From NCBI RefSeq assembly GCF_002886045.1, contig NZ_CP025791.1:1448001-1512000 (forward strand): a DNA stretch of 64,000 bases. Direction: 5' to 3'. The notes under the pieces were generated by a model. That model saw only the letters and a list, made by a program, of their open reading frames with translations. It was not told where the DNA came from and did not search any database. Below, piece by piece: positions 38,383 to 46,873 of this stretch; position 1 is the stretch's first letter, and every line of letters begins with the position of its first letter. Both the position numbers and the translations under genes were made by a program. This DNA is from Flavivirga eckloniae (GTDB taxonomy: Bacteria > Bacteroidota > Bacteroidia > Flavobacteriales > Flavobacteriaceae).

Positions 38383-38449
38383 TTAACATGAAATTTGAAA
38401 CGTGTTAACATTTTTCTGTTTTTTTAACACGTTATAATGTTCATGTTAA
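38383..38449. terminator. Nested inverted repeats between convergent genes
   Basis: Two perfect 10-base inverted pairs are nested: TTAACATGAA (38383-38392) with TTCATGTTAA (38440-38449), and AACGTGTTAA (38399-38408) with TTAACACGTT (38424-38433). The loop holds T-rich sequence. A bidirectional terminator is likely for the Fic gene and the PaiB-like gene. Confidence 0.6.
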
Positions 38450-38469
38450 CGAAATAGACTTTTATACTA

Positions 38470-39105
38470 CTATTCAGGAAATAATTCCTTCGTTCTTTTT
38501 TCCATCTCTGCAGCAATCACACGACCATCTTCATCTTGTTCTCTAAGCTTATTGATAATGTTTTGATAGCTTTCAGCATCTCTGTCTTGGCTTAATTTAA
38601 AGATAGTATCCATTTCCTTTATCTCAATTTCAAAAGCTACGATGGCTCCCATTGCTCTTCGTTTAAACTCCATAGGTAAATTATCGAAAACAGTAGCAGA
38701 ATTCTGGTTCTGATCTTCGAAGTGCAGTGTGGTCATTCTAAGCACATCTTCAAGAGCCTTATCATCTAAAAACTTAATGGTTCCTTTCGCATGTACACTC
38801 ATGTAGTTCCAAGTAGATGCCGTATTCGGATTGCTATACCAAGTACCACTTACGTAAGTGTGCTTACCTGTAAAAACCGCGAGTACATTTTCATTGTGTA
38901 AAAAAGCCTTGTGATGATCAGTGTTCTTCATTATATGCCCTCGTAATACTTTTTTGCCACCTTTATCTTCAATAAAAACGGGTAATTGGGTGGCAATGGG
39001 TTTGTTTTCCGAATCACATCCTGTTAAAAAAGCAAACGGATATTGAAGAACAAACTCCCTAATGACTTGCTCATTTTGTTCTTTATGATATGGTAAGTCA
39101 TACAT
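38470..39105 (-). CDS. PaiB-like FMN-binding protein
   Basis: 211 residues. Features of the FMN-binding negative transcriptional regulator family are seen in HILRGH-type KKVLRGHIMKNTDHHKAF, FTGKHTYVSGTWYSNPNTASTWNYMSVHAKGTIKF and the C-terminal KLSQDRD. The domain binds a flavin in a split beta-barrel; in Bacillus PaiB represses sporulation and protease genes, but the role elsewhere is unknown. It converges on the Fic gene. Confidence 0.88.
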   Translation of the reverse strand: MYDLPYHKEQNEQVIREFVLQYPFAFLTGCDSENKPIATQLPVFIEDKGGKKVLRGHIMKNTDHHKAFLHNENVLAVFTGKHTYVSGTWYSNPNTASTWNYMSVHAKGTIKFLDDKALEDVLRMTTLHFEDQNQNSATVFDNLPMEFKRRAMGAIVAFEIEIKEMDTIFKLSQDRDAESYQNIINKLREQDEDGRVIAAEMEKRTKELFPE

Positions 39106-39221
39106 AGAATAAAGTTTTATAATTATTAACTAAGATCAAAAATCCGAATTCTTTTCAAGAAAGAACTGTGTTTTAACAACAAATTAATTATAGAAAAAAC
39201 TAACATAGTTTGTTATTTATT

Positions 39222-39290
39222 AAAACAACAGAAATTTATACTCATGTCGCTGCAAATACTTTCAAAACAATTAAAAATCCACTAGATTAG
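39222..39290 (+). pseudogene. C-terminal stub of a tyrosine recombinase
   Basis: The frame reads KTTEIYTHVAANTFKTIKNP and ends LD-stop at TAG 39288-39290. TTEIYTHVA carries the catalytic Tyr that closes phage-integrase-family recombinases. Upstream of 39222 there is no integrase sequence, so only about 22 codons remain. A second stub with the same ending lies at 48346-48481. Confidence 0.75.
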
Positions 39291-39304
39291 TAGTCTTAAC
39301 AAAA

Positions 39305-39345
39305 TGGATATATGCGTACCAGTAGGCATATGCGATTGTTGGTGT
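39305..39345. repeat. Palindromic recombination-site-like element after integrase stub 1
   Basis: TGGATATATGCGTACCAGTA then GGCATATGCGATTGTTGG. ATATGC (39310-39315) and GCATAT (39326-39331) are inverted. The same layout, TGGATATATG-GTACCAGTA-CATAT and a GTTGTT end, follows integrase stub 2 at 48491. It may be an attI-like site. Confidence 0.55.
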
Positions 39346-39415
39346 GCATTTCCACACTCAACCGATAATCAATACTAATAACCTGTAACCTTTTCAAAAT
39401 TGTAGTAGTCCAATA

Positions 39416-40126
39416 ATGAAATCAATAGATTACAAAAAAGGTATGACTACAAAAACAACGAATCAAAAAGGGTTTTTATTTGACCTAATTATTTACATAT
39501 CAGTAATGTTTCTAATTAGAGAAATATACTTTCCAAAAGTTGGATTTATAGTTAATGGTCTATTTTGGTCATTCTCAACATTAATGATTGCAAGTTGGAG
39601 AATGAAAGTACGCAATGTTTCGTGGACAGATTTAGGACTTCAAAAATCTAAAAGCATTAAAAAAACTTTATTAGTCACTATCGGAATTTTAATAGCAATA
39701 CCTCTATCAATTATGCTATTTGAACTGACTAAAGACTACTTGCCTATTTCTTTAGAACCAAAGAACTACTCTGAAAATTCTGCATCTAAATTTGGAAATC
39801 TGAAAGGAAATTGGTTGTTATTTTTTACTATTATGCCAGCGGTTCTACTTGAATCAATGTTAGAAGAATTATTAGATAGAGGCTTCTTGATTAATTGGTT
39901 TGAAAAATTATTTTCTAAAACTACAGTAGCCACCATTCTTGCAGTAATTTTACAAGCATTAATTTTTGGATTTAGACACGCTTACAATTTATCTGAAAGA
40001 TCAATTAGGGTTGGACTTATTGGATTAATAATGGGAATAGCTTATGTGAAATTTGGAAGAAATTTGTGGCCGTTAATTATTGCTCATTGTGTATTGAATA
40101 CAATGTCTATGATAGATAGAGTATAA
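39416..40126 (+). CDS. CPBP (Abi) family intramembrane glutamic protease
   Basis: 236 residues, six to eight helices. The catalytic motif EExxxR is E150-E151...R155 (SMLEELLDRGFLINWFEK); the later histidines are in FGFRHAYN and IIAHCVLN. This is the Rce1/CPBP fold, whose bacterial members include proteases and immunity proteins to peptide toxins. The ATG at 39443 (MTTKTT) is an alternative start. It is the first cargo gene after integrase stub 1, followed by an attC-like repeat. Confidence 0.88.
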   Translation: MKSIDYKKGMTTKTTNQKGFLFDLIIYISVMFLIREIYFPKVGFIVNGLFWSFSTLMIASWRMKVRNVSWTDLGLQKSKSIKKTLLVTIGILIAIPLSIMLFELTKDYLPISLEPKNYSENSASKFGNLKGNWLLFFTIMPAVLLESMLEELLDRGFLINWFEKLFSKTTVATILAVILQALIFGFRHAYNLSERSIRVGLIGLIMGIAYVKFGRNLWPLIIAHCVLNTMSMIDRV

Positions 40127-40158
40127 TATTGAAATAAATTCTCTGAAATAAAACGATA

Positions 40159-40280
40159 CCCCAACAATCTGTATAATCAATTGCTTGTTCTATGTTTATT
40201 CGGAAAATCCCACAGATTTTCCTCTGGTTCGTTTTCTTTTCCTGATTTAGTTCCAACCAATGCAACTTAACATACACGTA
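40159..40280. repeat. attC-like repeat downstream of the CPBP gene
   Basis: It starts ACAATCTGTATAATCAATTG and contains a perfect stem, GGAAAATC-ccaca-GATTTTCC (40202-40222). It ends with AACATACACGT. The opening words and inner ATTCGGAAAATCC segment recur in the repeat at 42541. Such elements follow accessory genes in many Flavobacteriaceae. No gene lies in 40127-40383. Confidence 0.55.
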
Positions 40281-40383
40281 TTCCAAAATCAAATCTTCAT
40301 ACTACTAGTAAAACCGTATTAATTTCTTTTTAAGAGTAAATCAAACTTCATAGGAGTATTTAGTCTACCTTCGATAAAAAATA

Positions 40384-40986
40384 ATGTCGATAGAGCGAAA
40401 AGTTTATTTAGTAGAAAATCTTTTTTCTAAATTAGAACAAGAAACCGCTCAGTTTGAGCAATCATCAGGAATTAGTTGTGTTTCTGGCTGTGGAAAATGC
40501 TGTACTTATCCAAATGTAGAAGCTTCTCCAATAGAATTTTTACCATGGGCATTTCAATTGTTTTTAAATGGAGAGGCAGAAAAGACAATCATTCAGCTTA
40601 ACAAAACCCAAAGTTCAACTTGTTTAATCTACAAACCCTTATCTATTATTAATCAAGGTCGTTGTAGCAATTACAAATACCGAGGTTTAATTTGTAGGCT
40701 GTTTGGATTTACAGCCAATACAGATAAATACGGGAACTTAAGATTGGTTACATGTAAAATTATCAAAGAAGGTCAAGCCAAAGGTTATAGTTCAACTGCC
40801 GAAGCAATAACTAAAGGGCTTTATGTACCTGTATTTACAGAATACTATATGCAATTAAATCAGATAGATTTTAACTTAGGAAATATCATTTTGCCTATAA
40901 ACAAAGCTCTTAAAATGGCTTTAGAAGAAGTTTTACAATATTATGCATATAGATCCTTTCTTCATTTAGGGAAAAATTGCGGTTAA
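40384..40986 (+). CDS. YkgJ-family cysteine-cluster protein
   Basis: 200 residues. The cluster SGCGKCCTYPNVEASPIEF (about 35-55) with later CLIYKP, GRCSNYKYRGLICRLFGF and TCKIIK supplies the cysteines of the YkgJ/UPF0153 domain. It probably binds metal; function unknown. It differs from the shorter family member at 8863. A -7-like TACCTTCG lies at 40366-40373, just before the ATG. Confidence 0.85.
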   Translation: MSIERKVYLVENLFSKLEQETAQFEQSSGISCVSGCGKCCTYPNVEASPIEFLPWAFQLFLNGEAEKTIIQLNKTQSSTCLIYKPLSIINQGRCSNYKYRGLICRLFGFTANTDKYGNLRLVTCKIIKEGQAKGYSSTAEAITKGLYVPVFTEYYMQLNQIDFNLGNIILPINKALKMALEEVLQYYAYRSFLHLGKNCG

Positions 40987-41062
40987 AAAATTAAAAAAAC
41001 ATTAACTTTAATCTCATAACTGACGGTTATACTAGAATGTTGGCAGTAATTACAAAGAAACA

Positions 41063-41641
41063 ATGGAACAATTAAGAAAGTGCATATCAAACCAAATCAA
41101 TATAGACAAAGAGTCTCTGGAATCGATTGTCTCTGCTTTTGAAATTCAAACAGTCAAAAAAGGGGAATTTTTTCTAAAATCTGGCAGAATTTGTCGAAAA
41201 ATGGCTTTTATCGAATCCGGATATTTAAGAATGTACGACATTGTGGACGGAAAAGAAATTACTTTTTGGGTTGGAAGCGACGGAAAATTCATTACCTCCC
41301 TTTCGAGCTTCGTTTTTGAATCCGAAAATTTCTGGAATATACAAGCAGTTACCGATTGTACCGTTTTTGTAATTAGCAGACAAAAACATTTTGAACTTTG
41401 TAAACAACACTCAAAATGGCTAGAATTTGACAATTTATTATTAGCTCATTCATTCTCATTATTGGAAAAGAGTATGTTTTCTCAACTTCACACTACGGCA
41501 CAACAACGATTTGAAAGTTTACTCAAAGAAGAACCTGCACTTTTTAAGTACGTACCTTTACAACATATTGCCTCTATGCTAGGTATCACGCCCGAATCTT
41601 TAAGCAGGTTAAGAAAAAACCTCACCCGACCAACTTCTTAA
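41063..41641 (+). CDS. Crp/Fnr-family transcriptional regulator
   Basis: 192 residues. An N-terminal cyclic-nucleotide-binding-like beta-roll (about 10-110: GEFFLKSGRICRKMAFIESGYLRMYDIVDGKEITFWVG) and a C-terminal helix-turn-helix (VPLQHIASMLGITPESLSRLRKNL) define the family. The cAMP-contact residues of true CRP are absent, as in most Bacteroidetes members. The membrane/SRPBCC gene begins 61 bases downstream, and Bacteroidetes pairs of this kind often act together. Confidence 0.9.
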   Translation: MEQLRKCISNQINIDKESLESIVSAFEIQTVKKGEFFLKSGRICRKMAFIESGYLRMYDIVDGKEITFWVGSDGKFITSLSSFVFESENFWNIQAVTDCTVFVISRQKHFELCKQHSKWLEFDNLLLAHSFSLLEKSMFSQLHTTAQQRFESLLKEEPALFKYVPLQHIASMLGITPESLSRLRKNLTRPTS

Positions 41642-41702
41642 CATTTATCAAGAGAGAATAATTTAAATCGTAGGAAATTTGTAGAAACAAAACCTTACGA
41701 TA

Positions 41703-42533
41703 ATGAACATCTTACAAATCGCATTACTTGGCAACGGAATTTTTTCCCTAACGACTGGCCTTTTCTTATTGATCTTTAAAAATAGAGTCGCTCGATGGTT
41801 CGGGCAAGAAAAATCATTAGCATTCTTAATAATCGGACTTGGTCTATTATACTTCTCGTATTCCATTTTCGAGCAATTAAAGAATCCCGAACTTGGCGCT
41901 GTATTTTACATTATTGTTCAAGATCTTATTTGGGTTTTGGCGAGTATTGTAATACTCTTGATAAAACCTTTCAACATTACAGTCCTCGGTAATCAAATTA
42001 TTACAGGTGTAGCATTTGTTGTCCTGTTTTTTGGAGTTGGTCAATCTGTTGGACTTGCCCAAACAGATTCAATAAAAGAAAAAGGCATTAAACGTTTGTC
42101 TTTTGAAAGGGTAATAAACGCTTCAAAAGAAAACACTTGGAAAACAATATCCGATGTTGCTAATTACCACCAAGTGGCACCGAATATTGATAGTGTGGAG
42201 ATAATTTCAGGCGAAGGCGAAGGAATGGTTAGGAGTTGTACACATAAAAAGGACAAATGGACTGAAATAGCAACTTTATGGGACGAGGGAGAACAATATT
42301 CCTTTAAAGTCAATACAGATGCTGAAGATTACCCTTACCCTCTAAAATACTTGCAAGGGACTTGGAAAGTTGAAAAAATTTCCGGATACCAAACCAAAAT
42401 AACAATGGTATTTGAGTTTACCTACAAGAGGAGAATTTACAATCTTTTAATCCACCCATTTATGAAAAAGCAATTCGATAAAATTTGTCGAGAATTATTA
42501 GATAACTGGCAGAATGAGTTGGAAGCAAAATAA
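41703..42533 (+). CDS. Fusion of a four-helix membrane domain and an SRPBCC (polyketide-cyclase-like) domain
   Basis: 276 residues. Four hydrophobic helices fill about 5-125 (LQIALLGNGIFSLTTGLFLLIF and others). From about 135 the sequence is an SRPBCC/START-like ligand pocket: LSFERVINASKENTWKTISDVANYHQVAPN, then EGMVRSCTHKKDKWTEIATLWDEGEQYSF and a long C-terminal helix. Separate genes normally encode each half, so this is a natural fusion or an unusual family. It may bind a lipid or small hydrophobic ligand at the membrane. It follows a Crp/Fnr gene. Confidence 0.75.
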   Translation: MNILQIALLGNGIFSLTTGLFLLIFKNRVARWFGQEKSLAFLIIGLGLLYFSYSIFEQLKNPELGAVFYIIVQDLIWVLASIVILLIKPFNITVLGNQIITGVAFVVLFFGVGQSVGLAQTDSIKEKGIKRLSFERVINASKENTWKTISDVANYHQVAPNIDSVEIISGEGEGMVRSCTHKKDKWTEIATLWDEGEQYSFKVNTDAEDYPYPLKYLQGTWKVEKISGYQTKITMVFEFTYKRRIYNLLIHPFMKKQFDKICRELLDNWQNELEAK

Positions 42534-42540
42534 CTACAGC

Positions 42541-42673
42541 TAACAACGTGTCCTATAATTAATTGCTTAGTGCAGTGTCTATATGGAAAAATCCTCGTAG
42601 ACTTTCTATTCGGTTTGTATTTGCTAAATTAGGTGCTTAAAACATGTAACAAACCATACAAACATGTAACTTA
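42541..42673. repeat. attC-like repeat downstream of the SRPBCC fusion gene
   Basis: It starts CTAACAACGTGTCCTATAAT, then TAATTGCTTAGTGC, contains GGAAAAATCC and TTTCTATTCGGTTTG, and ends with ACAAACATGTAACTTAC. It shares the ACAA-TGT-TATAAT-AATTGCTT opening and the GGAAAATCC core with the repeat at 40159. Confidence 0.55.
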
Positions 42674-42730
42674 CAGTTGCTCACTTTGGTATTTTGCGAT
42701 AACATCAAAAATATTAATCTAGAACAAACT

Positions 42731-43954
42731 ATGGTAAAAAAAATATTATTAAGTGTCATCGGATTCTTTGTGTTAGCTGTAATGGTTTTAATTGTGTTAA
42801 TTAAATTAGATTCATTCCCCAGCCAGTATAATGAAGTTCCAGTATCTGTTTTTGGGGAAGAACACGATGACCCTTATTTTAAATATAACAGTGGAACCGA
42901 TGAAAAAAATGAAGCCAAAAAGATTTTTAAGGATTTATCTATAAAATTAAAAGGATGGATTGAAAAAGGTTACACCAATGGAGGTGAAATCTTTATAGCT
43001 AAAGACAGTGTAGTATTGCATCACAGTAGTGCTGGTTGGAAAGATATAGAGGATGGTGAAAAACATGAACTAAACACGATATGCAGAATTAGGTCTATGA
43101 CAAAACCATTCATAGGTACGCTGATTTTACAATTTGTTGAAAATAAAAAACTTAAACTATCAGATAAGGCGGGACAGTACATAAAAAGTTTATCTAAAAC
43201 ATGTACATCAAACATAACAATTAAAGATTTATTGCAACATACTTCGGGTTTTAATCAGCAAAGTATTTTAGGGCTTAATAATTTGAAATCAGGAATCGAT
43301 TCAATTGCCAATAAATGTGTAGACTTTAAAACAGGTGAAAAATTCACCTATTCAGATGTCAATACTGCAATTTTAGCGCTAGTTTTAGAAGAGGTTTCAG
43401 GAAAATCAATAGAAACCCTTCTTAAGCAGCAAATTTTCATACCTCTTCGCTTAGAAAATACACATACTCAAATTAAAGATTCTTTCAGAAATAATTTATC
43501 CTCTACACATATTGATGATCCACTTATTGGATTGAAAAAATACTGGGATAATAATGAGGAAAACTTTGTTTCATATTTTAGAGCAAGTGGAGGTATTTTT
43601 TCAACAGCGAGAGACTATGCTGTATTTTGTCATTTATGGATAAAGGAAGGAAAGTTTATGAATCAGGAAATTCTTCAGAAAGAAACCATAGATTCGGCAT
43701 TATTAGCGAATAAATTATCTATTAGCGCTAAAAAAAATTACTATGGATATGGTAATCATTTGCAAATTTTTGAAAAAAAAGAAAGCGAATTTGGTCTTAT
43801 TTATGGACATAGTGGTTCTGACGGAACACTGGCACTAATCATCCCTAAATATGATTTAATTATTTGTTTCTTCACACAGACAAGAAATAACAAGGCCTTG
43901 AAATTGTTCTATCAAACAATCATACAAAAAATGAAAAAAATCAAAAAACTATAG
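42731..43954 (+). CDS. Serine beta-lactamase-fold hydrolase (class C / DD-peptidase-like)
   Basis: 407 residues from the ATG at 42731; an upstream TTG at 42677 lies in the repeat. A single N-terminal membrane anchor spans about 5-26. The catalytic triad motifs are S122-M-T-K125, YSDVN (YxN) and GHSGSD (HxG). The family includes class C beta-lactamases, D-amino-acid peptidases and esterases, so drug resistance should not be assumed. It faces outward at the inner membrane and ends convergent with the DUF2490 gene. Confidence 0.88.
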   Translation: MVKKILLSVIGFFVLAVMVLIVLIKLDSFPSQYNEVPVSVFGEEHDDPYFKYNSGTDEKNEAKKIFKDLSIKLKGWIEKGYTNGGEIFIAKDSVVLHHSSAGWKDIEDGEKHELNTICRIRSMTKPFIGTLILQFVENKKLKLSDKAGQYIKSLSKTCTSNITIKDLLQHTSGFNQQSILGLNNLKSGIDSIANKCVDFKTGEKFTYSDVNTAILALVLEEVSGKSIETLLKQQIFIPLRLENTHTQIKDSFRNNLSSTHIDDPLIGLKKYWDNNEENFVSYFRASGGIFSTARDYAVFCHLWIKEGKFMNQEILQKETIDSALLANKLSISAKKNYYGYGNHLQIFEKKESEFGLIYGHSGSDGTLALIIPKYDLIICFFTQTRNNKALKLFYQTIIQKMKKIKKL

Positions 43955-44038
43955 GTACATGGTAAGATATAGCTGATAAGTTCTAAATCGAAAAATGATT
44001 GTTTTTTCAATTGTTTTCAGAATTAATCATTAGTATCA

Positions 44039-44740
44039 TTAATCCTTCTTTCTAAGGTCGAGTTTGTGAAAAAAACCTACCATTAAAGTGTGATCATTTT
44101 CAATACGATTGTCATTTATTATAATATATTGATTCATATATCCTAAACTTGTAGTGAGAGCTTTGTTAATGGGAATATCAAAAGCTCCATAAACTCTATT
44201 TTGTCTAAAATGATTCCCATTTGCATATTTATCGATATCTAAAAACACTTGATTAAAAAACGAAACACCTAGTTTTGTTTCTCCTTCTTTAGAACGTATA
44301 ATTGGCATTTTTGCACCAAATATTAGCCGCAATCGGTGTCTTGTTCTATTTTCCATAATTCGGTGCTCCAGCAACATCCCATAGCTTACAGAAACCGTTT
44401 TGATCTTACTTTTTATACTAAACTGTTCATAAATTCTATGTTCTGTTCTTTTTTCGGGTACAGGATGGGCGCCATAAGGAAACAATACGACCCACTCATA
44501 CCCTGCTCCAAAGCTTATATTTTTTAAATAGTCATAACTGGCACCAAGTCTTAATTTTGATTGTTGCCACTTTTTAATAAAATCATGTCTGCTCCAAGAG
44601 TATAATGTTTGTATATTAAATTTTTCGGTCAATCGATATTTTCCGGAATAATACCACCATGAATTAAACTGGTCTGCCTTTTGGGCTTTAGCGACAAGAC
44701 ATGTAAAAACGAAAAGAGTCATTATAATTAACTTTTTCAT
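44039..44740 (-). CDS. DUF2490 outer-membrane beta-barrel protein
   Basis: 233 residues with a signal peptide ending LVAKAQ. Repeated amphipathic strands (SWWYYSGKYRLTEKFNIQTLYSWSRHDF, FGAGYEWVVLFPYG, EHRIYEQFSIKS) and LEHRIMENRTRHRLRLI match DUF2490. It begins 2 bases after the methyltransferase gene and so lies in its AraC-controlled transcript. Function unknown; it may be a small-solute porin. Confidence 0.85.
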   Translation of the reverse strand: MKKLIIMTLFVFTCLVAKAQKADQFNSWWYYSGKYRLTEKFNIQTLYSWSRHDFIKKWQQSKLRLGASYDYLKNISFGAGYEWVVLFPYGAHPVPEKRTEHRIYEQFSIKSKIKTVSVSYGMLLEHRIMENRTRHRLRLIFGAKMPIIRSKEGETKLGVSFFNQVFLDIDKYANGNHFRQNRVYGAFDIPINKALTTSLGYMNQYIIINDNRIENDHTLMVGFFHKLDLRKKD

Positions 44741-44742
44741 TT

Positions 44743-45384
44743 TTATTGCGATATTCTCTTTCCTACAAAACGAATTACACTTCCAGTTCCTTTGTGAAAC
44801 TCCCCTTCATTTAAGATTATTTCCTTTTCCTCTAATACTTGTATTTCCAAATCTTTAAAATCTGCTCGTATTTGTTCTAAAGAAAATAGCATGTCTATAT
44901 CTCCAGGACCACCAACTTTGGGATTTACTTCTTTGTATGCTAAATGTTTTTTACTGTAAGCCTCAAAAATTATCATTCCATTCTCCTTAAGAAGTTGGGT
45001 TAATTTCTGATGGATAGGTGAAATCTTCCATGATGAAAAATGTGCATAGATTAAGGCTATAGCATCAAAAGGCTTATTAAGCAACTCAACATTTTGTATA
45101 TCTTCTACAACATAATCAATATTTACATGTTGTTCTGATGCTAGTTGCAATGCTTTTCGATGCCCTTCTTTACTTAAATCTACAGCTGTTACTTCCCATC
45201 CTAATTTTGCAGCAAACACTCCATTACGGCCTTCGCCATCTGCTGGTAATAAAATAGCTCCTGGTTTTAGCTTTTGTAATTGCTCTTTAAAGAACATGTT
45301 TGGTTCTTTGCCATAAGCATAATTAGAATCTTGATATCTTTCATTCCAAAATTCCTTGTATTTTAATTCACTTTGTTTTTCCAT
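44743..45384 (-). CDS. Class I SAM-dependent methyltransferase (TehB-like)
   Basis: 213 residues. YKEFWNERYQDSNYAYGKEPNMFF is the typical N-terminus of a small thiopurine/tellurite-like methyltransferase. The SAM motif is LLPADGEGRNGVFAAKLGWEVTAVDLS. TehB-like members methylate toxic metalloids or small electrophiles, which fits linkage with an MFS exporter. An AraC-type direct-repeat operator lies about 50 bases upstream (45434-45469). Confidence 0.85.
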   Translation of the reverse strand: MEKQSELKYKEFWNERYQDSNYAYGKEPNMFFKEQLQKLKPGAILLPADGEGRNGVFAAKLGWEVTAVDLSKEGHRKALQLASEQHVNIDYVVEDIQNVELLNKPFDAIALIYAHFSSWKISPIHQKLTQLLKENGMIIFEAYSKKHLAYKEVNPKVGGPGDIDMLFSLEQIRADFKDLEIQVLEEKEIILNEGEFHKGTGSVIRFVGKRISQ

Positions 45385-45433
45385 AATAGTATTCGATTTA
45401 TATGGCGTAAAAATATTGTCTTAATGAAGTTCT

Positions 45434-45469
45434 GTACTAGGACAAAACTGAAGTAGTATTGGACAAATA
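45434..45469 (-). promoter_or_regulatory. AraC-type direct-repeat operator before the methyltransferase
   Basis: TACTAGGACAAAA (45435-45447) and GTATTGGACAAAT (45456-45468) are direct repeats with a 21-base period, two helical turns, as AraC proteins bind. The arrangement, including the linker CTGAAGTA, matches the site at 47373-47408. Confidence 0.7.
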
Positions 45470-45485
45470 CTAAATTTTCAGAAGA

Positions 45486-46868
45486 CTATATTGTCTTTTT
45501 CCGTGTAGTCGATGAGATAATTACAGCTATGGTTATCAAAATTCCAGCAATGATAAATGTTATACGCATTCCCCTTGAAATATCTTGTACTTGAGCGATT
45601 TCAAAATCACTTGTACCAACAGTATAAGCAAATAAAGCGCCCATAACTGAAGCTCCTGTAATAAGACCTAAATTACGAGATAAGTTAAGTACGCCAGATA
45701 TAACACCTCGCTGGTTTTTGTTGGCATACATCATAACAGATGTATTATTGGCCGCTTGAAAAAGTTGATATCCTGGTGTTAAAATTACCAATGCAATTAT
45801 ATAGCCAATAACGCCATATTGGTTTGGCAATATTGATAGTGCAAAAGCTCCTAATGTCATTATAAGAAGTCCTGTTGTAACCATTATTGTTGCTCCAAAA
45901 CGGTCAACAACACGACCAGAAGGAATTCCTGTAAGAACAGAAACTATTGGCCCAACAGACATAACCATTCCAACAAAAGTTTCATTAAGACCTAATGCTA
46001 ATGATAGATAAAATGGGCCAACAACCAAAGTTGTCATCATTACTGTAGAAACAAAGGAATTTATAATCAAACTAGCACTTAAGTTTCTATTTGCAAATGC
46101 TGATAACTTAATTAAAGGGAATTCCACTTTAGCTTGTGAATAAATAAATGTACCTATACCAATAACGGCCAATAAAAGTAACATAAGATTTATCCAATTA
46201 AAACGTCCTTTACCAGTGGTCATTGCCAATGTATAGCATGCAAGTGTTACTGCTAATAATAACGTTCCTATCCAATCTATTTTTTTATCTTCAAATTTTA
46301 CTTTCTCTTTAGTTATTGGCAGATGCTTGTATATTAAGAATATATTTAAAATCCCTAATGGAATCATAATTAAAAAAATAGTTCTCCATCCAAAAGTTTC
46401 TATTAAAACGCCACCAAGTGTTGGTCCCAAAGCAGTACCTATTGCAGACATCGTTCCTAACAAGCCCATCGCACTACCTATTTTTTTCTCCGATATAGCT
46501 TCACGAACAAAAGCCAAAGTGAGCGCTATTAAAATAGCTGCTCCCAATCCTTGAAAAGTACGTGCTAAAATCAATCCCCATAGCGTTGGAGCTATACCAC
46601 AGACAAGGGAAGCTAAAGTATACACGATAGCGCCTAACATTAACATCTGTCGTAGACCAAAAATATCTCCCAACCTTGCTATGCTCACAATAATAACCGT
46701 AATCGATAAAAGATATGAAATGACTACCCATTGTACAGATTGAAATGTGGCAGAAAAGGCTTCAGTTAAAGTTGGTAAAGCAACATTAGCAATGCTCACA
46801 CCCAAAGAAGCCATTAAGGTGGAAAGTGAAAGACTCACAAGTATCCATTTGTTTGGCGTTTTTTTCAT
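45486..46868 (-). CDS. MFS efflux transporter of the DHA2 type
   Basis: 460 residues, about 14 helices. Motif A-like LGDIFGLRQMLMLGAI, motif C-like GPTLGGVLIETFGWRTIFLI and TFQSVQWVVISYLLS are typical of proton-driven multidrug exporters (EmrB/QacA group). It follows a DUF2938 gene by 5 bases and shares its AraC-type operator. The substrate is likely a toxic compound that is also handled by the methyltransferase. Confidence 0.88.
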   Translation of the reverse strand: MKKTPNKWILVSLSLSTLMASLGVSIANVALPTLTEAFSATFQSVQWVVISYLLSITVIIVSIARLGDIFGLRQMLMLGAIVYTLASLVCGIAPTLWGLILARTFQGLGAAILIALTLAFVREAISEKKIGSAMGLLGTMSAIGTALGPTLGGVLIETFGWRTIFLIMIPLGILNIFLIYKHLPITKEKVKFEDKKIDWIGTLLLAVTLACYTLAMTTGKGRFNWINLMLLLLAVIGIGTFIYSQAKVEFPLIKLSAFANRNLSASLIINSFVSTVMMTTLVVGPFYLSLALGLNETFVGMVMSVGPIVSVLTGIPSGRVVDRFGATIMVTTGLLIMTLGAFALSILPNQYGVIGYIIALVILTPGYQLFQAANNTSVMMYANKNQRGVISGVLNLSRNLGLITGASVMGALFAYTVGTSDFEIAQVQDISRGMRITFIIAGILITIAVIISSTTRKKTI

Positions 46869-46873
46869 TCTTA

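Noticed and set aside
39416-40126. CPBP gene as a dedicated abortive-infection gene
   Set aside because: CPBP proteases have many roles including prenyl-protein and toxin-immunity functions; nothing nearby ties it to phage defence.
40107-40292. Minus-strand frame of 61 codons after the CPBP gene
   Set aside because: It lies inside the attC-like repeat and overlaps the end of the CPBP gene; its sequence follows the palindromes of the repeat.
42731-43954. Calling the serine hydrolase an antibiotic-resistance beta-lactamase
   Set aside because: SxxK, YxN and HxG motifs are shared by many esterases and peptidases; membrane anchoring and lack of a close resistance match by eye make a drug-resistance call unsafe.
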